Positions 1 through 6,344 are shown, numbered from the stretch's first letter. The stretch: 6,473 nt of DNA from Rickettsia typhi (GCA_945902255.1 CAMDMO010000085.1:1-6473); one strand, 5' to 3'. A program made the numbers and translations. Notes: a model not told the origin generated them from the sequence alone.

Positions 1-343
1 GCCCCAATTTTTTTCCTGCTAAAATATGCACATGATAGTGCGGCACTGCTTGGTGAGCGTTTGATCCATTATTGGTAATCAAACGAAATCCACCTTCCGC
101 GGCACCAGATAATTTAGCAACTTCACTCACTTTTTTAAAAAAACTAGCAACTTCTTCTGCTTTTGCCTTATTTACAAAATCAGAAAAATTCACATATTCG
201 CCTTTTGGAATAACTAAAATATGAAGTGGCGCCGCTTTTGAAATATCATGAAACGCCAACACTTCACCATCTTCATAAACTTTATCTGACGGAATTTCTC
301 CACGAATAATTTTTGCAAAAATGTTATTTTTATCGTAAATCAT
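1..343 (-). CDS. HIT-family (histidine triad) nucleotide-binding hydrolase, 3' end cut by window edge
   Basis: A minus-strand gene starts at the ATG at 343-341 (MIYDKNNIFAKIIRGEIP) and runs off the left edge after 114 codons. Three features identify it: the N-terminal 'IFAKIIRGEIPS' block (residues 8-19), the 'FHDISKAAPLHILVIPK' block (31-47), and the triad H102-Y-H104-V-H106. In the family the central histidine (H104 here) attacks the alpha-phosphate. Members of this HinT-like branch hydrolyse purine nucleoside phosphoramidates and aminoacyl-adenylates in the cytoplasm. Family length is about 110-125 aa, so only a few C-terminal residues should be missing. The ATG lies 3 bp after the stop of the upstream cyclophilin gene and has no close ribosome-binding site, so translational coupling within one operon is likely. 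The family call is secure; the exact substrate is not. Confidence 0.93.
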   Translation of the reverse strand, partial: MIYDKNNIFAKIIRGEIPSDKVYEDGEVLAFHDISKAAPLHILVIPKGEYVNFSDFVNKAKAEEVASFFKKVSEVAKLSGAAEGGFRLITNNGSNAHQAVPHYHVHILAGKKLG

Positions 344-346
344 AAA

Positions 347-946
347 CTACTTAACTCTTTCTACATCAGCTGCAACGCTAACTTCGATCATTCTATCAGG
401 ATCAATCACTTTACCGTCGCGGCCACCGCCTTTTTTAATTCCGTCAACCAACTCCATGCCCTTAATTACTCGACCCCAAATTGTATATTGACCATCTAAG
501 AATCTAGAATCTTTGGTAACAATAAAAAATTGACTATTAGCACTATTGAGATCAGTTGCGCGAGCCATTGAAACGGCACCACGAATATGCGGCTCGTCAG
601 AAAATTCTGCTCTTAAATCAGGTAATTTACTGCCGCCCATTCCAGTTCCAGTAGGATCGCCGGTTTGCGCCATAAATCCATCAATCACGCGATGAAATAC
701 AATTCCGTCATAAAATCCTTGGCGAGCTAAAGTTTTGATGCGCTCAACATGCTTTGGTGCAACTTTTGGCAATAATTCGATTATCACCCTGTTTTGCTTC
801 GAATCAGCGCCTTGCTTCAAATCAATATATAAAATATTTTCTAAATCTTGATGTTTAATATTCTTGCCATTTTGCTGGGCTGAAGCTTTATTCATAAAAG
901 AAAAAATTAGGGTTAAAATAGTTAGAAAATTAAAAATTTTTTTCAT
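347..946 (-). CDS. Exported cyclophilin-type peptidyl-prolyl cis-trans isomerase
   Basis: This 199-aa protein begins with a signal peptide: KK at 2-3, a hydrophobic core over about residues 5-18, and an A21-S-A23 cleavage motif before QQNG. It should therefore act in the periplasm or envelope, catalysing X-Pro isomerisation during protein folding. The cyclophilin domain spans about residues 37-195. Its core is 'FHRVIDGFMAQTGDPTGTG' (84-102), with R86, F91, M92 and Q94 matching the catalytic Arg-Phe-Met-Gln set, followed by 'NSQFFIV' (137-143) and 'FLDGQYTIWGRV' (149-160). Phe149 replaces the tryptophan linked to cyclosporin binding in human CypA, as in many bacterial cyclophilins, and Tyr154 sits where CypA has a catalytic-site histidine. 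A longer in-frame start at 1012 exists, but it would bury the signal peptide behind 22 residues, so ATG 946-944 is preferred. The HIT gene follows after 3 bp. Confidence 0.93.
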   Translation of the reverse strand: MKKIFNFLTILTLIFSFMNKASAQQNGKNIKHQDLENILYIDLKQGADSKQNRVIIELLPKVAPKHVERIKTLARQGFYDGIVFHRVIDGFMAQTGDPTGTGMGGSKLPDLRAEFSDEPHIRGAVSMARATDLNSANSQFFIVTKDSRFLDGQYTIWGRVIKGMELVDGIKKGGGRDGKVIDPDRMIEVSVAADVERVK

Positions 947-1168
947 AACAATATTGTTTATGTTAAATGATAGTTTGAGATAAAAATGCTCAAAAAAATA
1001 TGTCATTTTCAATCTAAAAGACCGAAAACTTAACTTACTTGCGTCATTTTTTCAAGTGTTCTAAGGCTATAGAAAATTAATTTCAATTAATAATTTACAC
1101 TTGTTTATTGTTTGACGCTTTTATAAATTCACTCACAGTTGGCGTTTTTCAATTATAAATAAATCACT
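947..1168. promoter_or_regulatory. Divergent intergenic region between the cyclophilin operon and ssb
   Basis: This 222-bp non-coding stretch must hold the promoters for the minus-strand cyclophilin-HIT operon and for plus-strand ssb. It is very AT-rich. TATAAA occurs at 1122-1127 and 1154-1159 and a TTGACG at 1112-1117, but none pair at a usual 16-18 bp spacing, so I do not assign an exact promoter. Two symmetric sites lie on the cyclophilin side: a perfect 12-bp palindrome AACAATATTGTT (947-958) touching the start codon, and an inverted repeat TTTGAG/CTCAAA (974-979 and 989-994). Neither has a recognised binder. No tRNA or other RNA gene is visible. Confidence 0.4.
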
Positions 1169-1627
1169 ATGTCTATTAATAAAGTAATTTTGGTTGGTAA
1201 TGTTGGTCAAGAACCAGAAATTAGATCAACTCAAGATGGTCGTGAAATTGCAAGTTTTTCATTAGCAACTTCAGAAAGCTGGAAAGATAAAAATACCGGC
1301 GAAAAAAAGGATAAAACTGAATGGCATCGCATTGTAATCTTCTCTCCCGGTTTAGTTGGAATCGTTAAAAATTATGTAAAAAAAGGTTCAAAACTTTATT
1401 TGGAAGGCTCTTTGCAGACTAGAAAATGGACTGACAATCAAGGTATTGAAAAATTTACTACTGAAATTGTTCTGCAAAATTTTAACTCAACTTTGCAAAT
1501 TCTTGATAGTCGTGACAAGCAAGGATTTTCTGGCGATTCTTACGGATCACAATCTTCTTCATCCAGCCCAAAACCTCGCAATAATGAAGTTTCGGTTGAA
1601 GAATCTGATGATGAAATTCCATTTTAG
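1169..1627 (+). CDS. ssb: Single-stranded DNA-binding protein SSB
   Basis: The 152-aa protein coats single-stranded DNA during replication, recombination and repair, and recruits partner enzymes through its acidic tail. The OB fold covers about residues 1-108, opening with 'MSINKVILVGNVGQEPEIR'. The aromatic DNA-stacking positions of E. coli SSB are conserved: W38, W52, F58 and W87 (in 'TRKWTDNQG'). A Ser/Gly-rich linker (about 115-138) leads to the acidic tip ending D147-D-E-I-P-F152, the universal SSB protein-interaction peptide. It is shorter than the 178-aa E. coli protein because of a reduced linker, as is common in Rickettsiales. The start is fixed by the conserved N-terminus. No Shine-Dalgarno sequence precedes it. 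It is transcribed divergently from the cyclophilin operon and is followed by a long inverted repeat. Confidence 0.97.
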   Translation: MSINKVILVGNVGQEPEIRSTQDGREIASFSLATSESWKDKNTGEKKDKTEWHRIVIFSPGLVGIVKNYVKKGSKLYLEGSLQTRKWTDNQGIEKFTTEIVLQNFNSTLQILDSRDKQGFSGDSYGSQSSSSSPKPRNNEVSVEESDDEIPF

Positions 1628-1632
1628 TAAAT

Positions 1633-1672
1633 AATTTAAGGAAAATAAGCGTTTAGTTATTTTCCTTAAATT
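1633..1672. terminator. Perfect 16-bp inverted repeat after ssb, probable terminator
   Basis: The arms 1633-1648 and 1657-1672 are exact reverse complements (AATTTAAGGAAAATAA and its mirror) around the 8-nt loop GCGTTTAG, starting 5 bp after the ssb stop codon. The 16-bp stem is AT-rich, with only two G-C pairs, and has no long T-run beyond it apart from the T-rich end of the arm. An intrinsic transcript end or an mRNA-stabilising 3' hairpin for ssb is the simplest reading. The symmetry means it could also act on transcription from the other strand. Confidence 0.6.
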
Positions 1673-1705
1673 TGTACTCAGATTAATAAATTTAGTAATC
1701 AAAAA

Positions 1706-3205
1706 ATGCCGAAAACTATACATGGTGAATTAGCTGCTATGCTTCATAGCAATGTTGATCCTGAAATTCTAAGAGAAAGAATCGATACTAAGTTTGCGCA
1801 CATTCCTTCTGTTGCTGAAGCAATATCAAAATTAAGGACAAAAATTATTAGACCAGCCTCTATTGATGGCTTTTCCACCAATGCTTCTGATATTGATCCT
1901 TCAATGACTTATGAAAGATATGCCGATCTTTTATTAGCTCATATCTTGTTTATTTCTAAAGAATATCCAACTAAAAAAGGAATTTTACCTAGCCAAGATC
2001 ATTCAATCTCTGATGATTGCAGATCGCAAATTGATGCGCATCTTATCCTTTTGTTTAAGAATCCGGATGGGGCGCTATTTTCCAGAGAGCCCGCTAGTTT
2101 ATCTAACCTAATATCTAGTATAGCTTTAGAAAAAATAACTAGATCAAAACAGGTTTCAACCGAGATATTTACTGAAAATGACGCTCATTTACTTAATATA
2201 TTTGCATATTTAAACGGGGTTATCTTAAAAGAAAATGGGGTTAAAGCTATTGAGGCTCTTGCTTTAGCGGCAGAGCGCGGAGATGCTAGATCTCAATATA
2301 TTCTTGGTAAATATAACTATCCACAAGACACACCTGACGAAGAAGCAACAAAGACTGCGCTAGAGTTCTGGAAAGCATCTGCGGCACAAGGATTTGCACC
2401 AGCTAAATGCGAACTAGGATCTCATTATTATAGAAATGACGATATAGAGCGTGGATTATTACTTTGGGAAGAGGCTTCAGATTTAGGATATGCCCCTGCT
2501 AAATACGAACTTGGATGCCATCGCAAAGAATTTGAAGGTGACGAAATTGAAAAAAGTGCATCAAAGCTTTTTGAAGAAGCGGCAGCTCAAGGATATCCGC
2601 CAGCTCAATATGAACTTGGACTTCTTTATGCTAAAGAAGTTGAAAAAACAGCGGAAGCAGTAGAGCTTTTTAGGCAATCGTCAAATAGCGGATATGCTCA
2701 AGCTCAACATGAATATGGAAAATTTCTTTATGGAAATGGCGAGGAAGAAAAGGCTCTGGAGCTTTGGAGATTATCGGCAGAACAAGGATATGATGATGCT
2801 AAAGAGTCCATAATAACCCATAGTACAGCACGTGACGCAAATCCATTATTTAATATGCTAGGCTCTTCTGCTGTTGGCGCAGGTGCTGGTGCTGGAAGTG
2901 CCGGCGCAGAAGCTGCTGCGCCCGCTCCTACTGGCAGAGAATTTGATAGAGAAAAATTTTATGGCGATGCTACTGCGCCATTAGCACATTCTGTTGCAAC
3001 CCCCAACCCCTTAGCAAAAGCACAGAAGCCCGTTAGTCCTGAGGCCTTAACAGCTTTATTAAGGGGCGCACCATCACCAGCTGCAAGTGGTGGTGGTAGT
3101 GCTGGAGCAGGATCGCCTGGAAATACGCCAGCACCAGTTGATACTGGTGCTCAAAATAAAGCAGCAAGACTAATGGCGGCACTAGCAGCATCTCTTCGCG
3201 AATAA
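1706..3205 (+). CDS. Sel1-like repeat protein with Ala/Gly/Pro-rich C-terminal tail
   Basis: This 499-aa protein has three parts. Residues 1 to about 175 form a region I do not recognise, without signal peptide or membrane segment. Residues about 177-371 hold six Sel1-like (TPR-related) repeats, beginning near 177, 213, 246, 280, 315 and 347. Their signatures are of the type 'A..LW..AA.QGYAPAKYELG', for example 'AAAQGYPPAQYELGLLYA' in repeat 4. Residues about 380-499 are a low-complexity Ala/Gly/Pro/Ser tail with two short helical-looking segments (PEALTALLRGA and AARLMAALAASL). Sel1 repeats form helical solenoids that bind proteins, so a scaffolding or adaptor role follows from the family. 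A host-directed role is inference only. Arginine codons are 16 AGA/AGG to 5 CGN, against 11 to 15 in nuoG next door. No Shine-Dalgarno precedes the ATG, and the partner is unknown. Confidence 0.85.
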   Translation: MPKTIHGELAAMLHSNVDPEILRERIDTKFAHIPSVAEAISKLRTKIIRPASIDGFSTNASDIDPSMTYERYADLLLAHILFISKEYPTKKGILPSQDHSISDDCRSQIDAHLILLFKNPDGALFSREPASLSNLISSIALEKITRSKQVSTEIFTENDAHLLNIFAYLNGVILKENGVKAIEALALAAERGDARSQYILGKYNYPQDTPDEEATKTALEFWKASAAQGFAPAKCELGSHYYRNDDIERGLLLWEEASDLGYAPAKYELGCHRKEFEGDEIEKSASKLFEEAAAQGYPPAQYELGLLYAKEVEKTAEAVELFRQSSNSGYAQAQHEYGKFLYGNGEEEKALELWRLSAEQGYDDAKESIITHSTARDANPLFNMLGSSAVGAGAGAGSAGAEAAAPAPTGREFDREKFYGDATAPLAHSVATPNPLAKAQKPVSPEALTALLRGAPSPAASGGGSAGAGSPGNTPAPVDTGAQNKAARLMAALAASLRE

Positions 3206-3227
3206 ATCAACAACTAATCGTTGATTT
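3204..3227 (+). terminator. Short hairpin overlapping the Sel1-gene stop codon, possible terminator
   Basis: The arms AAATCAAC (3204-3211) and GTTGATTT (3220-3227) pair perfectly around an 8-nt loop and are followed by one more T before AAC. The left arm includes the last bases of the TAA stop. It is placed as an intrinsic terminator would be, but the T-tract is short and the stem has only three G-C pairs, so function is uncertain. It separates the Sel1 gene from nuoG by position only. Confidence 0.35.
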
Positions 3228-3272
3228 TAACAAGAAACAAGCTTTAAAAAACGCATTTTATTTTTAAAAAAT

Positions 3273-5297
3273 ATGCCAAAAATTACAATTAACGGTTTAG
3301 AACACCAAGTTCCAGAAGGAATAACTATAATTCAAGCTTGCGAAATAGCTGACATTGAAATTCCGCGTTTTTGCTATCACGAAAGATTGGCAATAGCGGG
3401 AAATTGTCGCATGTGTTTAGTTGAAGTTGTTGGCGGGCCACCAAAGCCAGTTGCTTCTTGCGCTATGCCAGTTGCTGATGGAATGCAAGTTTTTACTGAC
3501 ACGCCAATGGTAAAAAAAGCGCGTGAAGGTGTGATGGAATTTTTACTAGCTAATCACCCGCTTGATTGCCCAATTTGCGATCAAGCTGGAGAATGCGATT
3601 TGCAAGATCAAGCCTTTCAATATGGCAAAGGGAAAAGCGATTATCACGAACATAAGCGCGCTGTAAAAGATAAAAGTATGGGCCCATTGGTTAAAACCCA
3701 AATGACACGATGCATTCAATGCACTCGTTGCGTTCGTTTCATTGAAGATGTAGCAGGAACCGTTGAAATTGGCGCAATTGGCCGCGGCGAAACCATGGAA
3801 ATTACAACTTATCTTGAAAAATCAATTAAATCAGAACTTTCGGGAAATATTATTGATTTATGTCCGGTAGGCGCTCTCACCTCTAAGCCTTACGCCTTTA
3901 AAGCCAGAAGCTGGGAATTGAAAAAAACCGAATCAATTGATGTGATGGATGCAGTTGGAAGTAATATTCGCATTGATTCTCGCGGATTAGAAATAATGAG
4001 AATTTTACCTCGCCTAAATGAAGAAATTAACGAAGAATGGATTTCTGACAAAACTCGTTTCTGCTATGACGGCCTTAAATATCAAAGGCTTGATACCGCC
4101 TATGTTAAAAAAGAAAATAAATTACAATCCACCAATTTAGATGAGGCTTTTAATGAAATTATTCAAAAAATTAAAAGCTTAAAAGCTGATCAAATTGCTG
4201 CTTTATCTGGTCAAATTTCTGGCGCTGAAGAAATTTTTGCATTAAAAAAATTAATGGAAAAATTGGGTGTAAAAAATATTGATTGCCGCACTAGAGGAGA
4301 AAAATTAGACGCTAAAGACCAAGCCTCTTACCTCTTCAACACTACTATCGCGGGCATCGAAAATTCTGACGCTTGTTTATTAATTGGAGTAAATCCAAAA
4401 AAAGATGCGCCAATTTTAAATGCTCGCTTGAGAAAAAGATTCTTATCTAAAAAATTTAAAATTGCCGCAATTGGCTTTGATGCTGATCTTGGCTATAATT
4501 ACGAAAATCTTGGCGATGATATTTTTGCTTTAAAAGAAATTTTAGAAGGAAAATCAAAATTCTCACAAATTTTAGAAAAAGCAGAAAAGCCAATGTTAAT
4601 TTTGGGTCACGATATGTTGCTTGGAGCCAATGGTGCATTGGTTTTAAACTATGCTAAAAAAATCGCTGAAAAATATAACATGATTCAAGATACTTGGAAT
4701 GGATTTAATTTTCTTTCAAAATCAACCGGTCTAGTTAACGGCTTAGAAGCGGGTTTTGTAAGTGAAAATGGCGTTGAAGATATTTTGCAAAAAACTGAAA
4801 ATGGCGAAATAAAAATGGTCTTTTTGCATGGCGTTGATGATCATATAGATTTTTCTAAACTTAACAACGCCTTCGTAGTTTACATTGGATCACACGGCGA
4901 CATTGGCGCTCATAATGCAGATGTAATTTTACCCGCTGCAGCTTATAGCGAAAAAAATGCAATTTATGTCAATTTAGAAAGACGCCCTCAAAGCACTAAA
5001 ACAGCTATTTTTGCACCTAATCAAGCACAAGAAGATTGGAAAATTATTTTACAATTAGCACAAAAACTTGATTTAGATCTTGGATTTAAAGACCTAAAAG
5101 AACTTAGAAAAAACCTCGCTGGTTTTAATAATATTTTTGAAAATTTAGATAAAATTCAAAAAGCTAATTGGGTTAAATCAGTTGAAATAACTGGTGCGAT
5201 TACTGATAAATTACTAGCTAATGACTTTGATTTTTATCTGACCAATCCTATTGCTAGATCATCTAGAACTCTGAATAAATGCAGTGCAGAGTTGTAA
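3273..5297 (+). CDS. nuoG: NADH-quinone oxidoreductase (complex I) subunit G
   Basis: NuoG is the largest subunit of the peripheral arm of complex I on the cytoplasmic face of the inner membrane. It passes electrons from NADH/NuoF towards quinone. At 674 aa it matches alphaproteobacterial and mitochondrial-type homologues. The N-terminal 2Fe-2S ferredoxin domain has C34, C45, C48 and C63. The His-Cys3 site for the next 4Fe-4S cluster is H95, C99, C102 and C108 ('HPLDCPICDQAGECDLQDQ'). A second 4Fe-4S site is C147, C150, C153 and C197 ('TRCIQCTRC' and 'DLCPVGAL'). Residues from about 220 form the molybdopterin-oxidoreductase-like domain, which binds no molybdenum cofactor in this family. The extra N7 cluster motif of E. 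coli NuoG is absent, as in the mitochondrial type. No other nuo gene flanks it, which is unusual. The start is fixed by the conserved 'MPKITINGLEHQVPEG'. Confidence 0.97.
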   Translation: MPKITINGLEHQVPEGITIIQACEIADIEIPRFCYHERLAIAGNCRMCLVEVVGGPPKPVASCAMPVADGMQVFTDTPMVKKAREGVMEFLLANHPLDCPICDQAGECDLQDQAFQYGKGKSDYHEHKRAVKDKSMGPLVKTQMTRCIQCTRCVRFIEDVAGTVEIGAIGRGETMEITTYLEKSIKSELSGNIIDLCPVGALTSKPYAFKARSWELKKTESIDVMDAVGSNIRIDSRGLEIMRILPRLNEEINEEWISDKTRFCYDGLKYQRLDTAYVKKENKLQSTNLDEAFNEIIQKIKSLKADQIAALSGQISGAEEIFALKKLMEKLGVKNIDCRTRGEKLDAKDQASYLFNTTIAGIENSDACLLIGVNPKKDAPILNARLRKRFLSKKFKIAAIGFDADLGYNYENLGDDIFALKEILEGKSKFSQILEKAEKPMLILGHDMLLGANGALVLNYAKKIAEKYNMIQDTWNGFNFLSKSTGLVNGLEAGFVSENGVEDILQKTENGEIKMVFLHGVDDHIDFSKLNNAFVVYIGSHGDIGAHNADVILPAAAYSEKNAIYVNLERRPQSTKTAIFAPNQAQEDWKIILQLAQKLDLDLGFKDLKELRKNLAGFNNIFENLDKIQKANWVKSVEITGAITDKLLANDFDFYLTNPIARSSRTLNKCSAEL

Positions 5298-5327
5298 TAG
5301 CTGGACAATTCAATAATAAAACACATT

Positions 5328-5358
5328 GTCATCCTCGACGCTTCGCATCAAGGATGAC
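5328..5358. repeat. GC-rich imperfect palindrome between nuoG and the phosphatase gene
   Basis: The outer arms GTCATCCT (5328-5335) and AGGATGAC (5351-5358) pair perfectly. The inner part continues with G-C and A-T pairs interrupted by two mismatches, closing on a TTC loop: 12 pairs in a 14-position stem. Its composition contrasts with the surrounding AT-rich DNA, it shares the TTGTCA-CC opening with the hairpin near 6275, and it lacks a T-tract. It therefore looks like a dispersed intergenic palindromic repeat of the sort common in Rickettsiales-like genomes. It could additionally serve as the 3' hairpin of the nuoG transcript, since it begins 30 bp after the nuoG stop. Confidence 0.6.
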
Positions 5359-5413
5359 GGGAGTTGGTAGATTCCTTATTGACGAATTGGCATTTCAAAT
5401 ACCAAATAATAAA

Positions 5414-6193
5414 ATGAAATTAAAACTTTTAAGCGCTTTTCTTTTAATCATCAGCGCCTCACAATCTTTCGCAAATAATATGACTCTTTCTTTTGATAGA
5501 AGCGAAACTAGAAAAGATGGTCTAGCCCGCAATTTTCGCGATCTTTCGCAATTTAATTTAAATGCAATTGCCAGTGCAGAATTTTCTGAAAATGAGTTAA
5601 TGGCAATTAAGAAAAAATTTCCTAATGATAAAATAATTATCGTAGATTTGCGTCGCGAAAGTCACGCCTTAATTAACGGAAAATCAGCTAGTTGGGAAGG
5701 TGAAGAAAATAATAAAAAAGAAATTTCTGAAATTTTATTAGATGAAAAATCGAAAGTTGATTTTATCAGAAAAAATCCAAAAAATAATCAACTTACTTCA
5801 TTAAATCCAAAAATTACTGAATTAAAATCTATAATGACCGAAGAAGAATTGGTTAAAAAAAATGGATTTGAATATAAAAGATTTGCAATTCTAGACCGCG
5901 CCATTCCTGATCAAAATCAATTTGATGCAATGGTTAATTTTATTAAAACCCTACCAGAAGATAAAAAACTTTACATACATTGCGCCGCTGGAAAAGGCCG
6001 CACCACAACATTTTTGGTAATTTATGATATTATTAAAAATGGTAATAAAGTTTCGCTTTCTGATATTATAAAAAGACAAAAAGAAGCTGGCGGAGCCGCT
6101 CTGGATGTAGTTGATGAAGAAACTTCTAACCGCAGTGAATTCGTGAAAAAAAGATTAGAGATGTTAACAAAGCTTCATGATTCAGTAAGATGA
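5414..6193 (+). CDS. Exported cysteine phosphatase, PTP-like phytase (inositol-phosphatase) family
   Basis: This 259-aa protein starts with a signal peptide (K2-L-K4, hydrophobic core 5-15, S18-F-A20 before NN), so it should leave the cytoplasm. The catalytic P-loop is H189-C190-A-A-G-K-G-R196-T, the CX5R signature of protein-tyrosine-phosphatase-fold enzymes, followed by TTTFLVIYD. The block D78-L-R-x-E-S-H84 through N88-G and S93-W94 is typical of PTP-like (cysteine) phytases. D161 in 'ILDRAIPDQ' lies 29 residues before the cysteine, where I recall the general-acid aspartate in that family, though the local sequence is divergent. The family removes phosphate from inositol phosphates, with some members acting on phosphotyrosine or lipids; the substrate here is unknown. 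A longer in-frame start at 5279 would overlap nuoG, translate the palindrome and bury the signal peptide, so ATG 5414 is preferred. No clear Shine-Dalgarno. Confidence 0.85.
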   Translation: MKLKLLSAFLLIISASQSFANNMTLSFDRSETRKDGLARNFRDLSQFNLNAIASAEFSENELMAIKKKFPNDKIIIVDLRRESHALINGKSASWEGEENNKKEISEILLDEKSKVDFIRKNPKNNQLTSLNPKITELKSIMTEEELVKKNGFEYKRFAILDRAIPDQNQFDAMVNFIKTLPEDKKLYIHCAAGKGRTTTFLVIYDIIKNGNKVSLSDIIKRQKEAGGAALDVVDEETSNRSEFVKKRLEMLTKLHDSVR

Positions 6194-6204
6194 TTTATCT
6201 TATA

Positions 6205-6325
6205 ATACCAATAGAATAAAAATCTAAGCATCCATCACCTCTCTTGTCTTGGTTGTTTATTCTAACCTTAAGTTGTCACCCCGTCGAATGACGGGGTCCA
6301 TTTCGTTAAAATGTTCAATTGGTAT
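6205..6325. mobile_element. MITE-like 121-bp element with 12-bp terminal inverted repeats
   Basis: The left end ATACCAATAGAA (6205-6216) and the right end TTCAATTGGTAT (6314-6325) are inverted repeats matching at 11 of 12 positions. The 121 bp between the outer edges has no convincing coding region and carries a strong GC-rich hairpin at 6278-6297. The first seven bases ATACCAA are the same as the adjoining IS630-type left end (ATACCAAATCT), so it could be a non-autonomous element moved by a related transposase. A clean TA target duplication cannot be assigned, because the right end merges with the IS end. Chance resemblance of AT-rich ends is the main alternative. Confidence 0.45.
6278..6297. 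repeat. Perfect GC-rich hairpin within the MITE-like element
   Basis: ACCCCGTC (6278-6285) and GACGGGGT (6290-6297) pair perfectly around the 4-nt loop GAAT. This is the most GC-rich structure in the non-coding part of the window. It lies 84 bp beyond the phosphatase stop, lacks a T-tract, and resembles the dispersed palindrome at 5328-5358 in its TTGTCA lead-in. It could help end transcription of the phosphatase gene, but a mobile palindromic repeat is the likelier origin. Confidence 0.65.
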
Positions 6326-6344
6326 ATACCAAATCTAAATTCTA

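Noticed and set aside
947..1012. 22-residue N-terminal extension of the cyclophilin (start at 1012)
   Set aside because: It would place a clear signal peptide in the interior of the protein; the start at 946 gives a normal exported cyclophilin.
1041..1118. GCGTCA (1041-1046) and TGACGC (1113-1118) as a shared divergent operator
   Set aside because: Six-base matches 66 bp apart, with poor extension on either side, are too weak to claim.
1446..1634. 62-codon plus-strand open frame overlapping the 3' half of ssb
   Set aside because: It lies in another frame of a conserved ssb gene, has no recognisable domain, and is explained by AT-rich composition.
3243..3268. Inverted repeat TTTAAAAA/TTTTTAAA before nuoG
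   Set aside because: It is made only of A-T runs with a 10-nt loop, and such matches are expected by chance in this composition.
4456..4638. 60-codon minus-strand open frame inside nuoG
   Set aside because: It is antisense to conserved coding sequence, with no family resemblance or separate initiation signals.
5379..5412. TTGACG at 5379-5384 as a -35 box for the phosphatase gene
   Set aside because: No acceptable -10 lies 16-18 bp downstream, and a start from there would fall at or inside the coding sequence.
5279..5413. 45-residue N-terminal extension of the phosphatase (start at 5279)
   Set aside because: It would overlap the nuoG end, translate the intergenic palindrome and bury the signal peptide. 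The open frame through the palindrome is incidental.
1706..6193. A new defence or toxin-antitoxin system formed by the Sel1 gene, nuoG and phosphatase
   Set aside because: nuoG is a housekeeping gene, the three are separated by 67-116 bp with hairpins between them, and the phosphatase is exported. Nothing ties them into one system.
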